Source: Poronia punctata
Lineage: Eukaryota; Ascomycota; Sordariomycetes; Xylariales; Xylariaceae
Direction of reading: 5' to 3'
DNA length: 64,000 bases
Assembly: GCA_022579005.1 (NCBI GenBank)
Contig: MU401538.1
Coordinates: 1-64,000, forward strand
Made by a program: the position numbers and the translations under genes. Under the pieces are notes generated by a model. That model made no database searches. It had not been told where the DNA came from and worked only from the letters and a program-made list of their open reading frames with translations. Of this stretch, positions 11,494 through 23,248 are shown piece by piece. How positions within the stretch are numbered: position 1 is the first letter of the stretch; every line of letters begins with the position of its first letter.

Positions 11494-14400
11494 TGTCACG
11501 GTTTAAAGACGTAAAGATGTAAAGGTGGAAGTGTGGGATGTTGTATAGGGGTTTTGATCTGTGGATGGGAGTTGAGTGCTCTCGGTTGTTTGCGGATGGT
11601 GATGTAGAGAGAGATGTCCTAATCCGAGGGGCCTGAGGTCCCGTCTTTATATGCATTTCCTGGAGGGTGTATCGCAGAGGATTACACCCTCGATGAGCGT
11701 AACAGACATACGACATAGTTACTCATCGAAGATGTTTCCAACTCCTCCTACTCAGCCCATGTTTTCACCGAAGGGGCTGTGATATGGGATATCCGTTAGT
11801 TCATGACCGTAACATCGTACCGAGATATTCGGCAGTGAAGTCGGATTGGTGGGATTTGCGGTATGTTATATTTGGCACCTTGGATGTAGCAAACAGGTGT
11901 TAGGCGTAGGTATAAAAAGAAAGCCCACATGTCCACCCTCAACTAGCACCCGGGCAGGTAATAGGGAAACAAGGTGGTCGAGCAAAGGGCCAGTGTAACC
12001 GGACCCTCGTCCGTATGTCTCCGATGAGCAAGCGAATTTCTCCTACCCGTGAGCCCCGGTTGGGGCTTATTCCCCGTAGACGTAACACCTTAGGTAGCGG
12101 TTGGTGTTGGTCGGTACGGTTCGGTGAGCCCTGCAGGAGTTTGATTGACGATTGAACGAGCGTTGGGAATGTGCATAGAGGCATTGCTTGGAACGAGATC
12201 CACTTTCGAACAAACACATCTCGCAGGTGATCGGTTTCTGACGTTTGTTGTCGTAAAAGGGACTGTTGGATACAGGCGTGCCAAGAAACTAAGCCCTACG
12301 AGGGTGCAGAGTCGTATGCATAGAATAAGTACCTAACAGGAAATCACCCGGTAGTTCGCACCCAAGCAACTGGGAAGGGTGGGTAACAGGCGTGTCAAGG
12401 CGCGAAGCTGAAGGGTGTTGTGTTCCCGATTGGTCTATTTACACCTTTTCCACCCGGTCCGATTTCTATTCTCCTCGATGTGACGTGCCTCAGGTGACTA
12501 GGTAGTCTTGACAGGCCACGATATAGAACTTCTTGGACCCCCAACAAGGTGGCGGGTGTATCACTGCCAGGGAGCCTTACTCCCACCTCTTGAGTCATGT
12601 AAGGGAGTGGCTTATTTTGGTCCCAACTTGCTGATAATGTGGTTCAAAGGAACAGCCACTCTGGTGTAAGGTGTTAGGGGGCCGCTTCTTTCGCCTTGCT
12701 TCGGTTCCGAAAGATATGGGGACCGGGGGCGACAGACCGGGACCCCCGCCTTTTCTGTCGTAAAGGATTCGCGGCCCCCTTTCTTAACCTTTTCCAGACA
12801 TATGCAAATCTCCCAAAAAGAATCTGCAAGTCCTAAACTCGCTCGTCTTTGTCTAGACTGGAGTGTGCCAAACATCGCTTCGCGGATCGCCAAAGACACA
12901 CATGTCACCCAGCGCAGTTGATAGTTTCTTGAACTGGACCTCGGGGCCGAACTGTTTCACGCGTAGCATGAAGCATGTGCATTTGGGAGAAGCGAGGGAT
13001 TTAACAATCTCGGAGCTGGACATACGACAAGATGCCCGAGATGCAGCCACTGGCTTCCATAAGTATGCCCGAGTCTCCAATAAAGGGGATGGTATGTCTC
13101 ATTTCCACCGAAGCGACATGAGGTTAGCATGTCAGACTGACCAGAGTCCATCTGATTACACACAACGCTATATTAGCAAGCTTTTCGAGGCAAAGGTACT
13201 CTGAAGAAGCCTCACGTTCCGCAACGGGTAGTGGCGCTTACATGGCCTTTAAAGACAGTCCGCCTGTCATCCAAGTGTAAGTTGAGTAAGCCAACGGCGG
13301 ACGGAACTCTCATCCGATGCGGCACGGAGCGAAGCTGCGACTCAATGAAATCTTGTGAAACGACCGGGGAAGCATATCGGCTCCTTTGCGGCTCAGCAGT
13401 AGCGGCGCTACGGTCGAAAATACTTCGGCATCCATTGTACGGACATGAGGTTTGGTATTATATCACAGTTCCTTTCTCTACGCGACAATTCCAGGAGTCG
13501 ACGGGCAAAGGCCGAATGATACTCAAAGCCAACCCCTATGCCTGCGGCAAAAAGATTAATGTATAAATTGATAAACCCGGCGACTTGACTGTATAATATA
13601 CAACCTTACCGACGCGTCCCCGCACTTGGTCGGCATGTGCTTTCCCAAGAGGCCGGGCGCCCGTCATCGTGTCACACGACTGAGTAACAAATTGACCCGA
13701 AAGGAGAAATTCGCCTGCTGTAGGAAGAGAAGCTAATATGTCGAGTGACGCCTTTGATAAAAGCTATGACACGTCGATGGCGCCGACAAGGGTGTTTACA
13801 TTTGCGTGTATGCTATGTTTCCTAGGTCAGGAAGTATTGGCTTGGAATTTGAACGCCGACTTTACCTGCATAGGTTAAACCAATTAACCTCCGTAGGTAG
13901 CTACTTCCAGGTAGCAGATGTTTGGCAGCTGGTAGAGTCTGGATACATCCTAGATAGGTCCCGCCTGCAACTGCTGGAAATTAATCAATCACGGCTATAG
14001 GTACCTGGTCTAGGCATTGGAACCTGAAATTTCAACAGGGACGTTCTACGCGTCAAATGCGCTGAATTCTCTCAAGGGGTATGATGACATCACATTGATT
14101 TGGCCTTTGTTGACCCCGGACCTTGACAAATTTCCCATACAGATCAATAATACACCGACGTGCCTAGCAGAGTTAAAGTTATCAGGTACATACGCATATG
14201 CACGACTTTGAGAACACCTACAGAAGGAACTAGTAGCAGCACTAGGATACATCGTACACTCTTGGCGCTACTATCACATTTATTAGCTCTGTCACCATCA
14301 GATCGCAAGTCGGAGGTTGAGAAAATCTTAAAAAGTACGGAAAGTTCCGAGGGCCGCTAAGCAATCCACGTATCACCTCCTCATATGCACGCCAGAAAAC

Positions 14401-14554
14401 AGCAAAGAATCTGGCAAATTACTTGTCTTAAATCAACACTTTTCCCTCCTTCCTCCCTTATTCCTACCGACCGCGCTTTTCTCCTCTAACATCGCGCAAA
14501 CACGGAAATTCGACTCTTTTCCAACCTATATCACCTTTCAAATCCAGTCTTAAG
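11494..14554. other. Gene-free or degenerate stretch
   Basis: About 3 kb of ordinary base composition without a gene I can support. Several frames of 60-113 codons lie here on both strands (for example plus 13231-13566 and 13806-14360, minus 12853-13080) but none has an ATG-led, spliceable structure or a recognisable domain. Some fragments read like protein and may be relics (see findings). Confidence 0.5.
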
Positions 14555-15124
14555 ATGGGCGTCTTCGGCATGGAATGGAGCCATGTGCTCTTTTCCATAC
14601 TATACTTTTTCAAGTTCGTACTCGCCATTACCGTCATTGCCTTATATGGTATCGACGTCGATCGCACGCGTAAAGCTGCTGATGGACACGTCGATGGGAA
14701 ATGGGTAAGTGGGCCCGCAAACCAAACTCTCCTCTCCTCCTCCTTTGTGAGAAGCACGAAGGGTCATTTGCATTCCATCAATATGTCTTTTACTCAATTG
14801 TCATTCTAGGTCTACGCTCTCGTTGTCGCCACGCTGTCGGCTGTGACTGCAGTGCTCTATCTCATCCCTGCCATCCTCCGCCACCGTATCGTGCCGATAT
14901 GGAGCTTCATCATCTTCATCCTGTGGATCGCGCTCTTTGGCATATTCGGCAAGATGTTCATTGACCGGGATCCCAAGGGCAACCAAGATGTCCAGCGCAT
15001 GAAGAATGCCGTCTGGGTCGACCTGGCAAACGCCTTGCTCTGGCTCATCGGTACCGGTGCCGCGGCTGCTTATTGGTGGTCCAAGTCTCGCGTTACTCGC
15101 TGGACCGGTAGAGCGAACGTGTAA
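14555..15124 (+). CDS. MARVEL-like four-helix membrane protein
   Basis: Two exons: 14555-14704 (50 codons) and 14810-15124 (104 codons plus TAA), separated by a 105-nt intron with donor GTAAGT and acceptor TCTAG. The 154-residue product has four hydrophobic segments at about residues 10-31, 51-73, 78-100 and 117-139, a short polar loop after helix 1 (about 33-50) and a basic C-terminal tail. This layout and the small size fit the fungal MARVEL-type integral membrane proteins, which act in membrane domains or trafficking; the assignment rests on topology only. The start ATG is the first in frame and follows a pyrimidine-rich leader. Nothing in the neighbours adds to its role. Confidence is high for the gene, moderate for the family. 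Confidence 0.82.
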
Positions 15125-15309
15125 ACACAGTACGCCATTTTACCCGACATAATGCCGCATCTTCCCCGCGTCTTACCGAGACAGAGGCATGTCAGGGGTG
15201 CCCAGAAAGTCCGGTTTTTACGAAGTGGAACGGGTGTCAGTATCTTTACGAGATACGGTGTAATGAGTAGGAGAGGGGGTCCGGTCAAGGGTTGGGTGCT
15301 CGGCTGGCC

Positions 15310-15509
15310 GCGCAATGATTTGGTTTTATACGGATCCCCTTGGTTGCGTCGTCCGTGTTCTGCGTCTAAGTACTAGGCGGAGATGGAGTACAGTCACGGT
15401 TGTGCTGGCATTGAGCTTGTCACGCAATGGGTTTGGGCTCTTTCTTACAAGTGTTCTTACATTGCGTGGTCTGCTTTCCGCGTCTAAGCACTGCGAGGAG
15501 ATGAGAGTA
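15310..15509. repeat. Imperfect direct duplication (period about 118 bp)
   Basis: The segment 15344-15390 recurs imperfectly at 15462-15509. Shared cores are TTGCGT, GCGTCTAAG and GGAGATG in the same order. A weaker match, CGCAATG followed by TTTGG, precedes both copies (about 15311 and 15423), so the duplicated unit may be about 80-118 bp. Differences include several transitions. Confidence 0.6.
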
Positions 15510-18461
15510 ATACTAAAACGCAGTACGGGAGGCATTTATTTTCTTCCGCCTACAGTAATGATAATTACATAATATATGTAATACAGCTTTAAAGCCTTCG
15601 GTTAACCACCTATAGTGGAATATGTGCCTCTATCTACCATGTACATTATTTGCGCCTCTGCGAACCGGGTGAGGAAAGAGAAGCACCCGGGCATGTCAGC
15701 ATTACTGCGTACCATGTCCGAGAACGCGGCTCCGCGGTATCCCTGTCAAACTCGAATCTGGTCTGTTCCTGGCACCGCCAAAGTGTACCCGGCACCGGGG
15801 TGAACATGGCAGCGCAATAAATCATGACGATTAATCACTACGATTGATGCCCGCTCCGATCTCTGTGAATGTAGCTAAGTTGTACCCAACGAGTTCTAGC
15901 CAACAGTGTTTGACAGGGAGATGTACGTGTTAGTCTTCATTTTATTTATTCACACAAGGTACCTACTCTAGAATAAATGCGAAAGTTTAGATGTCATCTA
16001 CACGTCTTTCTTGACATTTATAACCGGCAGTCGGCATTTGACTGCGGGACACAGAAAGTGGTGAGATTGAAACGCTCACTCACACTTCATGCGCCAATTG
16101 GTCATCGTGCCTGGATTTTTATCGCTTATTAAGTAAGTATGTTGTAGGACTTACTTATTACTCGTTAAATTGGCGTATGCCTAATATTGTACAGATATAG
16201 AATGGCTGCTAGAAAGATACCTAGATTTCATATGTCAAGTTTTTGGCGGTACAGGCGGGTTTGTCTGCTTTTTTTTCCCCCCCTTAGCAGACCCCTCTAT
16301 CTTAATTAATTAACAGGCCGATCCCTCCTAATCTTTTACACGTAACATTTTCATATACAACTTACGTCATTCTTCTTCTGCTTCACAAACGCGATTGCAA
16401 AGCGTGCATGCATACCTAAGCTAGGCTATCTAGATAATATATAAACTTTGGCTTGATGTGTTGGTGAACAGGTTAACAGCCTGGTCTGAAATATTTTTGG
16501 TTTCATATCACTCTATATAAGGTCCTCTAACGCAGTGTAAGAAAATGTGCGTCGAGTTTTGCTGTTACAGGTCTTTCTGGCCAAATCTTACTCCATTTAT
16601 CGCTATTCATCCCACTCTTACCTAACCTACAAGTAGTGGATTGGAGGTAGATAGCATTCCCAAATATCATCTAGGGTCCCACGTACACATAGATGGATTT
16701 TATGTACGGTACCTAGACTCCTTCTCCGATACGTTTGAACTGAGTAAGCAAACCATCCATCTTGTAGGTTACCGAGACTGTACTCAGTAGGAGGATCGGT
16801 AACAAGGTAGGTTAGATATCTCCGAGTCTGAGAATCCCTGTAAATAGGCATGAAAATATATATTTGCTTTGCCGTTGGAGCCGAAAAAAGGCTCGGAGCG
16901 ATAGGCTCTTTGTCGTATCTTCTATCTATCTAGGCTCTACGTGTAGGTTAGAACCTAAATGATACAGAGATACTCACTGCTTTGGAGGGAAAAAAAAGAG
17001 ATGAAGGAAAAGATAGCTTTCTTCCTCGTATTACCATACCTTCTTACCCAAGCCCACCATCAATGGTACAGGGCTATGTTAAATATCTCCTGATGATCAA
17101 CAACGCCTTTCCCTTACAAGAAAGCGTATCGCAGATTACCCTGGACGCGGTAATAGCACGGTAGATAACTTTTGGCCCCGGGTCCCCCTAGCCTGGCCTG
17201 GCGTTCAAAAAAAATTCCCCGCCCGCATCCTGTCCGCACGGCGATCGTCCAACCGTAATAAGCTGATTAGACTGTATGTGCTGCTGTATCATAACGAAGT
17301 TGCCATGACAGAATTTCATCGACATTCCTTATTTTTGTATTAACATGTGAATCCAATTTTTTTTTCCTTGATCGCGGCATCTTGCTGTTTAGTCTTACCT
17401 ACTATCAATCCCCGAGTTAAGGGCTTTGGGCGGCATCTTGGTCCAGCGGGATTGAAAAAAATAAAAATAAAAAAAGGGCTTGATATGATACGTCCAATGC
17501 CAGCGCTTGGAAGCTTGAAACTGCAAAGGAATGCGAACCCAGTATCTATCTGAACTTAAAGTGATACCTAGCCGTCTGACAAGTTGATCCCTACCAGATG
17601 AACCCCTACCAGATCCAAGTATTTGTGTGGCTAAGCTGCATCTTGTGGAGTGAGATGCTTGGCTTCCTGCGCCCAGTAACAATTCGGTAATCATTTCACG
17701 GAACAATATGCCAGCTTTCAAGGCTATCTAGTATCCAGCCTTGGAACAAGGGTAGGTTTAGTGTCCTCAAGATTTCCCAACTTCATCTGATGATGACTTG
17801 TATGTGTTCTAACCTAACCTTACCTATCTGCATCTTGCTCCTCCGTAAGCTCTGTCGGTAATAAAGTAACATGCAGGGTACACATGTTGTCCACCATGCC
17901 TTGGTGGTTTGAAATGAAACGGTATTGGCTTGTTGCTTATCCACAGCTTAGGAGCCCCTTATTTGGTTTTTTTTTTATTAGTGATGTGACTCTGCATTGT
18001 CCAAGGCGGCGTCGTTTTTGTTGTTCAATCACGACCCTGATGGACCCCATAAGACCCTTATTCAGAATAAGGACTAGGGATATATCCTCGCTAGACCAAC
18101 AATAAAATGGCCGTTTCAGACAAAGAGAGAACAGCTTGTTTTTTTAGGTCCAAGAGACTAGACAAGCTGTCGCAAGGTGGACCACTCACCACGTTGCAGT
18201 CGGACGCAAGAATAGACTCATCGACAGCATATCCCGGAATTATGTCATTTTCACTGCGATATGTGAGCTGTAAGGCCGGGTAGGTATACTACTGACTAAG
18301 GACGTGTATCAGATGGCGAAGAAAGGACCGCTTCGAGAAAGGTGCGTGAATGATTATGCATGTGCTATGTAAGTAAGAATATACATACATCCAAGCCAGT
18401 TGCTGATCAGGTCGATCAGTGCCTTTTTTTCTTGAAGCAAAGGACAGACAAGCCAACAACA

Positions 18462-18475
18462 CCCCCCCCCCCCCC
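18462..18475. repeat. Poly-C homopolymer (14 nt)
   Basis: Uninterrupted run of 14 C on the plus strand, intergenic. Confidence 0.85.
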
Positions 18476-21241
18476 GACCGAGCATAACCAAGGCCAGACA
18501 CGACTGCATACCACTATCGTTACCTAACAACTCTAAGAGTAGGTAACCAGCACGAAGGGTGGAATCCCATCAACAGATCCTAGACCTCCAGACTCGTACC
18601 GACTTGAAAGACACGACAATACATAGTTCTGACGCTCCGGCGATGTACGCAGAACATTACTGTTTCCGCCATATACTCGGGGGTCTAGCAACTCACTCCT
18701 AGTCTATCTAGGCTAGATAGGGCCAATACCGCAGGAAAGCGCATCTGGCGCAAAATAAGTATGAAGACATGGCCAGTCACAAGTGAGTCTTTGAAGTAAC
18801 AACATAATCCAAACTGCAGAACTGAAACTTCTCCCGAGTACGTTTTGCTGGCCCGCCAGATGACTCTATTTCAACTCATTTTTACGTGCTCCGATAAGTC
18901 ACCACCTCCTTCTTTCTCATAAATGTATACCACGATCAATACACAGGAGGAGGTCATGGCTCTTTATCGGTCTCTATGAGTGAGTAGTGAGTACGTACTC
19001 GTATGCACGCAACTTGTGTGGGAGGCCCTCTTGTAGGCCAGATATTGTGCCCAGCTGGGGAAGAGATGGGATGATCTTCGGACTTCCACCCAAGTCTCTT
19101 TGAGTGATGTTGACGCAACTGCAACCGCAACCGCACTCGTCTATTTGATATCTGATAGTAGAGAGGAATTCGAATCCTTTTCTACACACACGAATCAGAT
19201 AGGTACAGTTTCTGCCCAAGGGAACGTTACCTATGTGTACTGTCATTTGTGTACGGGACATGTCAAAAATTTCGACGTTTTCTCGTCATTTTATTTGTAA
19301 GGTCGTGCCTGCCGCAGGACAAGGTATGGGTGTACAACGTTAAGCCAGGTGTGTGCAACAAATAGCAAAGTTGACTAGGTATGTAGGTAGACTTCGTATC
19401 CACTGGCTCGCTATAGTGCACAACATATGGTGGAACGGGACACAGCGTGAGATACTGCTGTGTCTCCCAAACGATAATTGTCCGATTACCAAAAGGCAAA
19501 GATTGGCAGTAGATAAATAGGCCAGAGAACCTCATCTTTCTGCGTGTAAATAAGACGGACATGGCGTCTTAACCGTACGTGTTACATATCAACGCTAGCT
19601 TTTAGGTAGTGCGAAGTTCAGATGGGGCGTAGATTACCGTTGTCCTGAACAGTCGATACGCAACCTTCGAGTATATGTGTAGTCGACAGGTAGGTAATAA
19701 AGATACAATGTAACCCCACATGTTGCCTGCATTTTTGGACATAACACAGTAAGTATTTTCTCTAAAGTTACTGAAGCCCAGGCGCCACCCGATTATTGCG
19801 TGTGTACGAGTATACGAGCATGGAGAAGTAGCCGCCTACCTAGGAAATCGCTTAGGTTATGTGCAAGCTTAAGTAGACTACAAGTACGAGTAGATACATT
19901 AGGTAGGCGACCAAGTTCCAATCCAACTGCAGAAGTACTTGCTGGTCCCTGGCCACATAAATAATACAAAAGCGATAGCGAGGTAAATTAAAAAGATTAT
20001 ATAAGTACTCGTAGGTATACAAGTATGTCCGAGTACTCGTAAGAGGTAGAATACCCATTCGACTGCACAGATTTTCTTCTTTACTCGTAAAAGAGTTAAG
20101 CTCTTTTTGTCCAAGTCCTTTAGGAGACCAATTTACTGTATGTTGACCACCAACTCTACCCTTTTCTTCACACCACCTTTCTTTCACTTCTTTTCTACTC
20201 CGATAGCTGGATACCACGTTAGTTAGTTATCTACTACGACAGTGCTTTTACGAATACACTGGCTTGTTTGGACCACGCGCCACACCAACGATTCCAAGCA
20301 TCCCCCGTGGCCTTCTATCAAACCCGCCGAAAACTTAAGCTTCCCTGGTTCAGTTGGCATCATCCACCTCCACCCAGGTACCACTTGCGAGCGACGCATG
20401 GCGGCGATTATCATCACCAGCTCGAGATAAAGAGGGTTTAGGTTGCAAACAAGTGGGAAGCGCTTGGTGGAGACGCGACGTGACAGACCCTGCGGTATTC
20501 CCCAGCGGGTCGTTAGTCGGTAGGTATTAATTCAGATTGGTGGCGGATACCCAGTCGTTGGCGGCCTTTCCATTTAATTTATTTTATCTGGTTTTCCTCT
20601 GCAGTATCCTATTTGAATTCCACGTTTGGATTATACAATACATTGACTAGAATTGTCAACAACTCAATGCTCCCAACTTCCTCGAAAGCCTAACTTGGAT
20701 TCTATCACCTGATTCTTTTGTTGTTTGAACGCACAATTTCTCGACGAGAATACGATGAAAGGTGAGACATTACGACGCCCATACAGTCTTGACATTTACC
20801 TGACAAGCAATTACCTACCCTACTCTTATCAATATCTAGTGTATGGTAGGGGCTGCCGTGGGGAATATATGATATTGTGGGACTTGCTGCCTCCGCCGAC
20901 CGTAGGAGAGCTGGCTATTATAATTTTTCGCCTCCCCCAGACGACAACCCGACTATCATTTCTCTCTCTGTTTATGATTTCCCGTACATAAGAGGAGAAC
21001 CTCGCCGCTGACCCAGATCAAATTAGGAACCCGGCTGGGGCGCAAACAAGCTCTTATTTATTGACATTCACAATCGAGTACAAACCACCGCTCTGGAATT
21101 GTGTAGTACTCGTTTGCCCTCAAGATATCGACAACAGAACCGTCATCTACAAAAGCTCCCTCCGCGTCGTGACTTGGGCAGAACTACCTTCTGCGACGAG
21201 GGACCTCAGCTACCTCGATAAGTCAATTACCAGATTGAATA

Positions 21242-23248
21242 ATGGCAAGTTTCGGACGGTCGTTTAAGCCATCTACGTATCTCTCTTCGTTGTCGAGACG
21301 ACCGGCAGGCCCTACGAGGAGTCTATCGAATATGTCAAACTCATCCGACAACTCACCGCTCCATTCCCCCGACATACGGTCGGATGATATTGTATTCTCG
21401 ACAAAGCCTTCACCGAATCTCATGGACAATCATCAGTTGACCGGCTCTCCACCACGCTACGTGAGAAGCAGCGGTAAGTTGCTCTTATTTGCTACTGTCC
21501 ACCAAATTACACCCGAATCCACTCCTTGGTTGTCTTACCCGGTCCGCCTTGTTTCACAAACTCAACCAATGTCAAGTCACATCAACCTTGGGTTTGGGGG
21601 TGCTCATATCAACATTGAATCCCACGCAATCTTTCCAAGCTCGCTTGTGGGCAAATGTCAACGGCTAGTGGCTGTTTGGAAAGAGGTCGATGTGGATTCT
21701 TGGCTTGTCCATCATAAATACTGGTTATGATTTTTCCTTGCCCTCGCCTTGAAATTTTAAGTTGGTCATATTAGGTATTCGACGTATTCAATACAATATA
21801 CCTCCGTCGTCCAAGAGATACACCTACGAACCACGAGAACCAACCGCACCTGGGGGTCGAAGCCTGCAGGCGGCTTGCTATTTGAGTTACAGCGGTCAGG
21901 GGCACTAACGTCGTCCTGTGCGACCCCCTGCAACCTTCTGAAGCTATTGCGGGGTGTATCTTTTGGACCAATTTCCACAACCACTCCCCTCGGACCCCTC
22001 AAGCCCCTCTTTCTCACAATCCGCCTATCTTCATTCGGGCTGGCGCCCGGCTTTAGTCGTAGGGTCCCGCTACTCTGAGGCAACCGTCCCTGCCGCGACC
22101 CCGTTTATCTTCGCTCCAAACCTTGTTTCGCGGTACTTCATTAGTCACTGCGTCATTAGGCATGCTAACGTACCTGTCAACTGCACCAGGCACGCGCTCG
22201 TCTCCACGATCTGTTAATGCCGAAGAATCGTCATCATCAGGCCATGCACGATCGACGCCAGCCCCAAGCCAGCCAATCGCCATAGAGCTCCCTAGCATCA
22301 AGAAAGTCAACAGTGCCCCTGTCGTTACTCCACCCGCACCTTTGTCCGCCCGCGGCGACCTGCCAGGGTATGTTCAATTTGCGCTCAAACCTGATTATGA
22401 TGAGGAATATATACGCCCAACTAAAAAAATTGTGATTTATTAGTGGTTATTTCCCTCTGCACGAAGAGCAGGCCCGCATCTATCGACCACATCCATTCCA
22501 GCTCGACGCGACAAAGGCTCGTTTGAGATCGTTGCAACGCGCATCCAAGGACAGTCCTCCCAACACTCAACTCTCCGATCAAGAACCAAAAGAAGAGATC
22601 GAACAGTCTACTCGACCCGGCCGGAACATGAAGATACCCCATCTGACCATGACGAGTCCTCGGGGCTCCGACTCGGCGTCCTCTTCAAACACACCGGTAG
22701 CGTCTTACATGCCGCTCGGAGACATCAGCAGTCCCCTGCCAATGGGGAAGTACTATCCTTCTAATTACGAGAGAAGAAAAGACGAGAAGAGGAAAGCGAA
22801 GAGCCACCGGCCAGTGTCGTCTGAACCGATCTTATTCAACTCCAAATCAGAATCTCAAGTGCCGACCCTTCACCCGCCATCGTCTATGAGCCACTCGCGG
22901 AACGAATCGGACGCGAAGCGGCGGCTGCAGCAGTACCAACGTGACATGATAGCCCAGGCTACGATAGCCCTCAACGGCGGCAATATAAATCAGGCGACTC
23001 TGAGTTCCTTACGGTCCATGGGATTTAGTAATATGACCAAGCCAGCCAAACCACGATTGGTTCCTTTGGGGAGCCCCGGGCCGGTCACACCGATGCAATT
23101 AGAAGGGTCCAGTGACGGGTACCTTGAGGTCCATGGTGGTGCTAGTGTGCAGGCCGAGATAAGTCGTGGGATACATGCCGAAGAAGGGCGAAGGCTACTG
23201 GAAGGCGCAACGTCGCCCGTGGTCGAACTAGGGCCTAGCACACTATGA
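21242..23248 (+). CDS. Uncharacterised Ser/Pro-rich protein; one reading-frame conflict
   Basis: Exon 1 is 21242-21473 (ATG, then donor GTAAGT, phase 1). Exon 2 starts at 21775 after TTAG and reads in phase as far as KRYTYEPREPTAPGG. Exon 3 starts near 22063, with an intron at 22133-22189 (branch GCTAAC, acceptor CACCAG). A further intron at 22368-22443 (GTATGT..TTAG) leads into the last exon 22444-23248. The last exon begins GYFPLHEEQ and PHPF, holds a charged NYERRKDEKRKAK stretch, a helical KRRLQQYQRDMIAQATIAL segment, and PRLVPLGSPGPVTPMQLEG near the end. Between 21852 and 22062 the frame entering from exon 1 does not meet the frame needed at exon 3: there is no in-phase donor. One extra G in the GGGGG run at 21852-21856 would open the frame through to a GTATCT donor at 21956. 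So this is either an assembly indel, a real mutation or an unusual splice. No known domain; probably a disordered regulatory or scaffold protein. Confidence 0.7.

Larger units (their letters stand above)
15125..21241. other. Gene-free 6.1-kb intergenic stretch
   Basis: No gene can be supported. Frames are short, mostly without ATG, and carry no recognisable domain. The stretch contains an imperfect direct duplication at 15310-15509, many TAGGTA/TACCTA and TACGAGTA words (for example near 19377-19390, 19802-19822, 19881-19906 and 20005-20042), a run of 14 C at 18462-18475 and scattered A/T tracts. The last several hundred bases presumably include the promoter and leader of the gene starting at 21242. 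Confidence 0.55.

Noticed and set aside
12863..13566. Plus-strand frames 12863-13204 and 13231-13566
   Set aside because: Both start with GTG, are not joined by a plausible intron and show no domain or codon structure.
19160..19185. TTCGAATCC word resembling a tRNA T-loop
   Set aside because: No matching T stem, anticodon arm or acceptor stem could be built around it.
19852..20217. 121-codon minus-strand frame
   Set aside because: Low-complexity, Tyr/Leu-rich translation over TAGGTA-type repeats and no recognisable domain.
21242..21730. Single-exon 162-codon reading of the Ser/Pro-rich gene
   Set aside because: The frame reads through a strong GTAAGT donor at 21474 into sequence unlike the rest of the protein; the spliced model is preferred.
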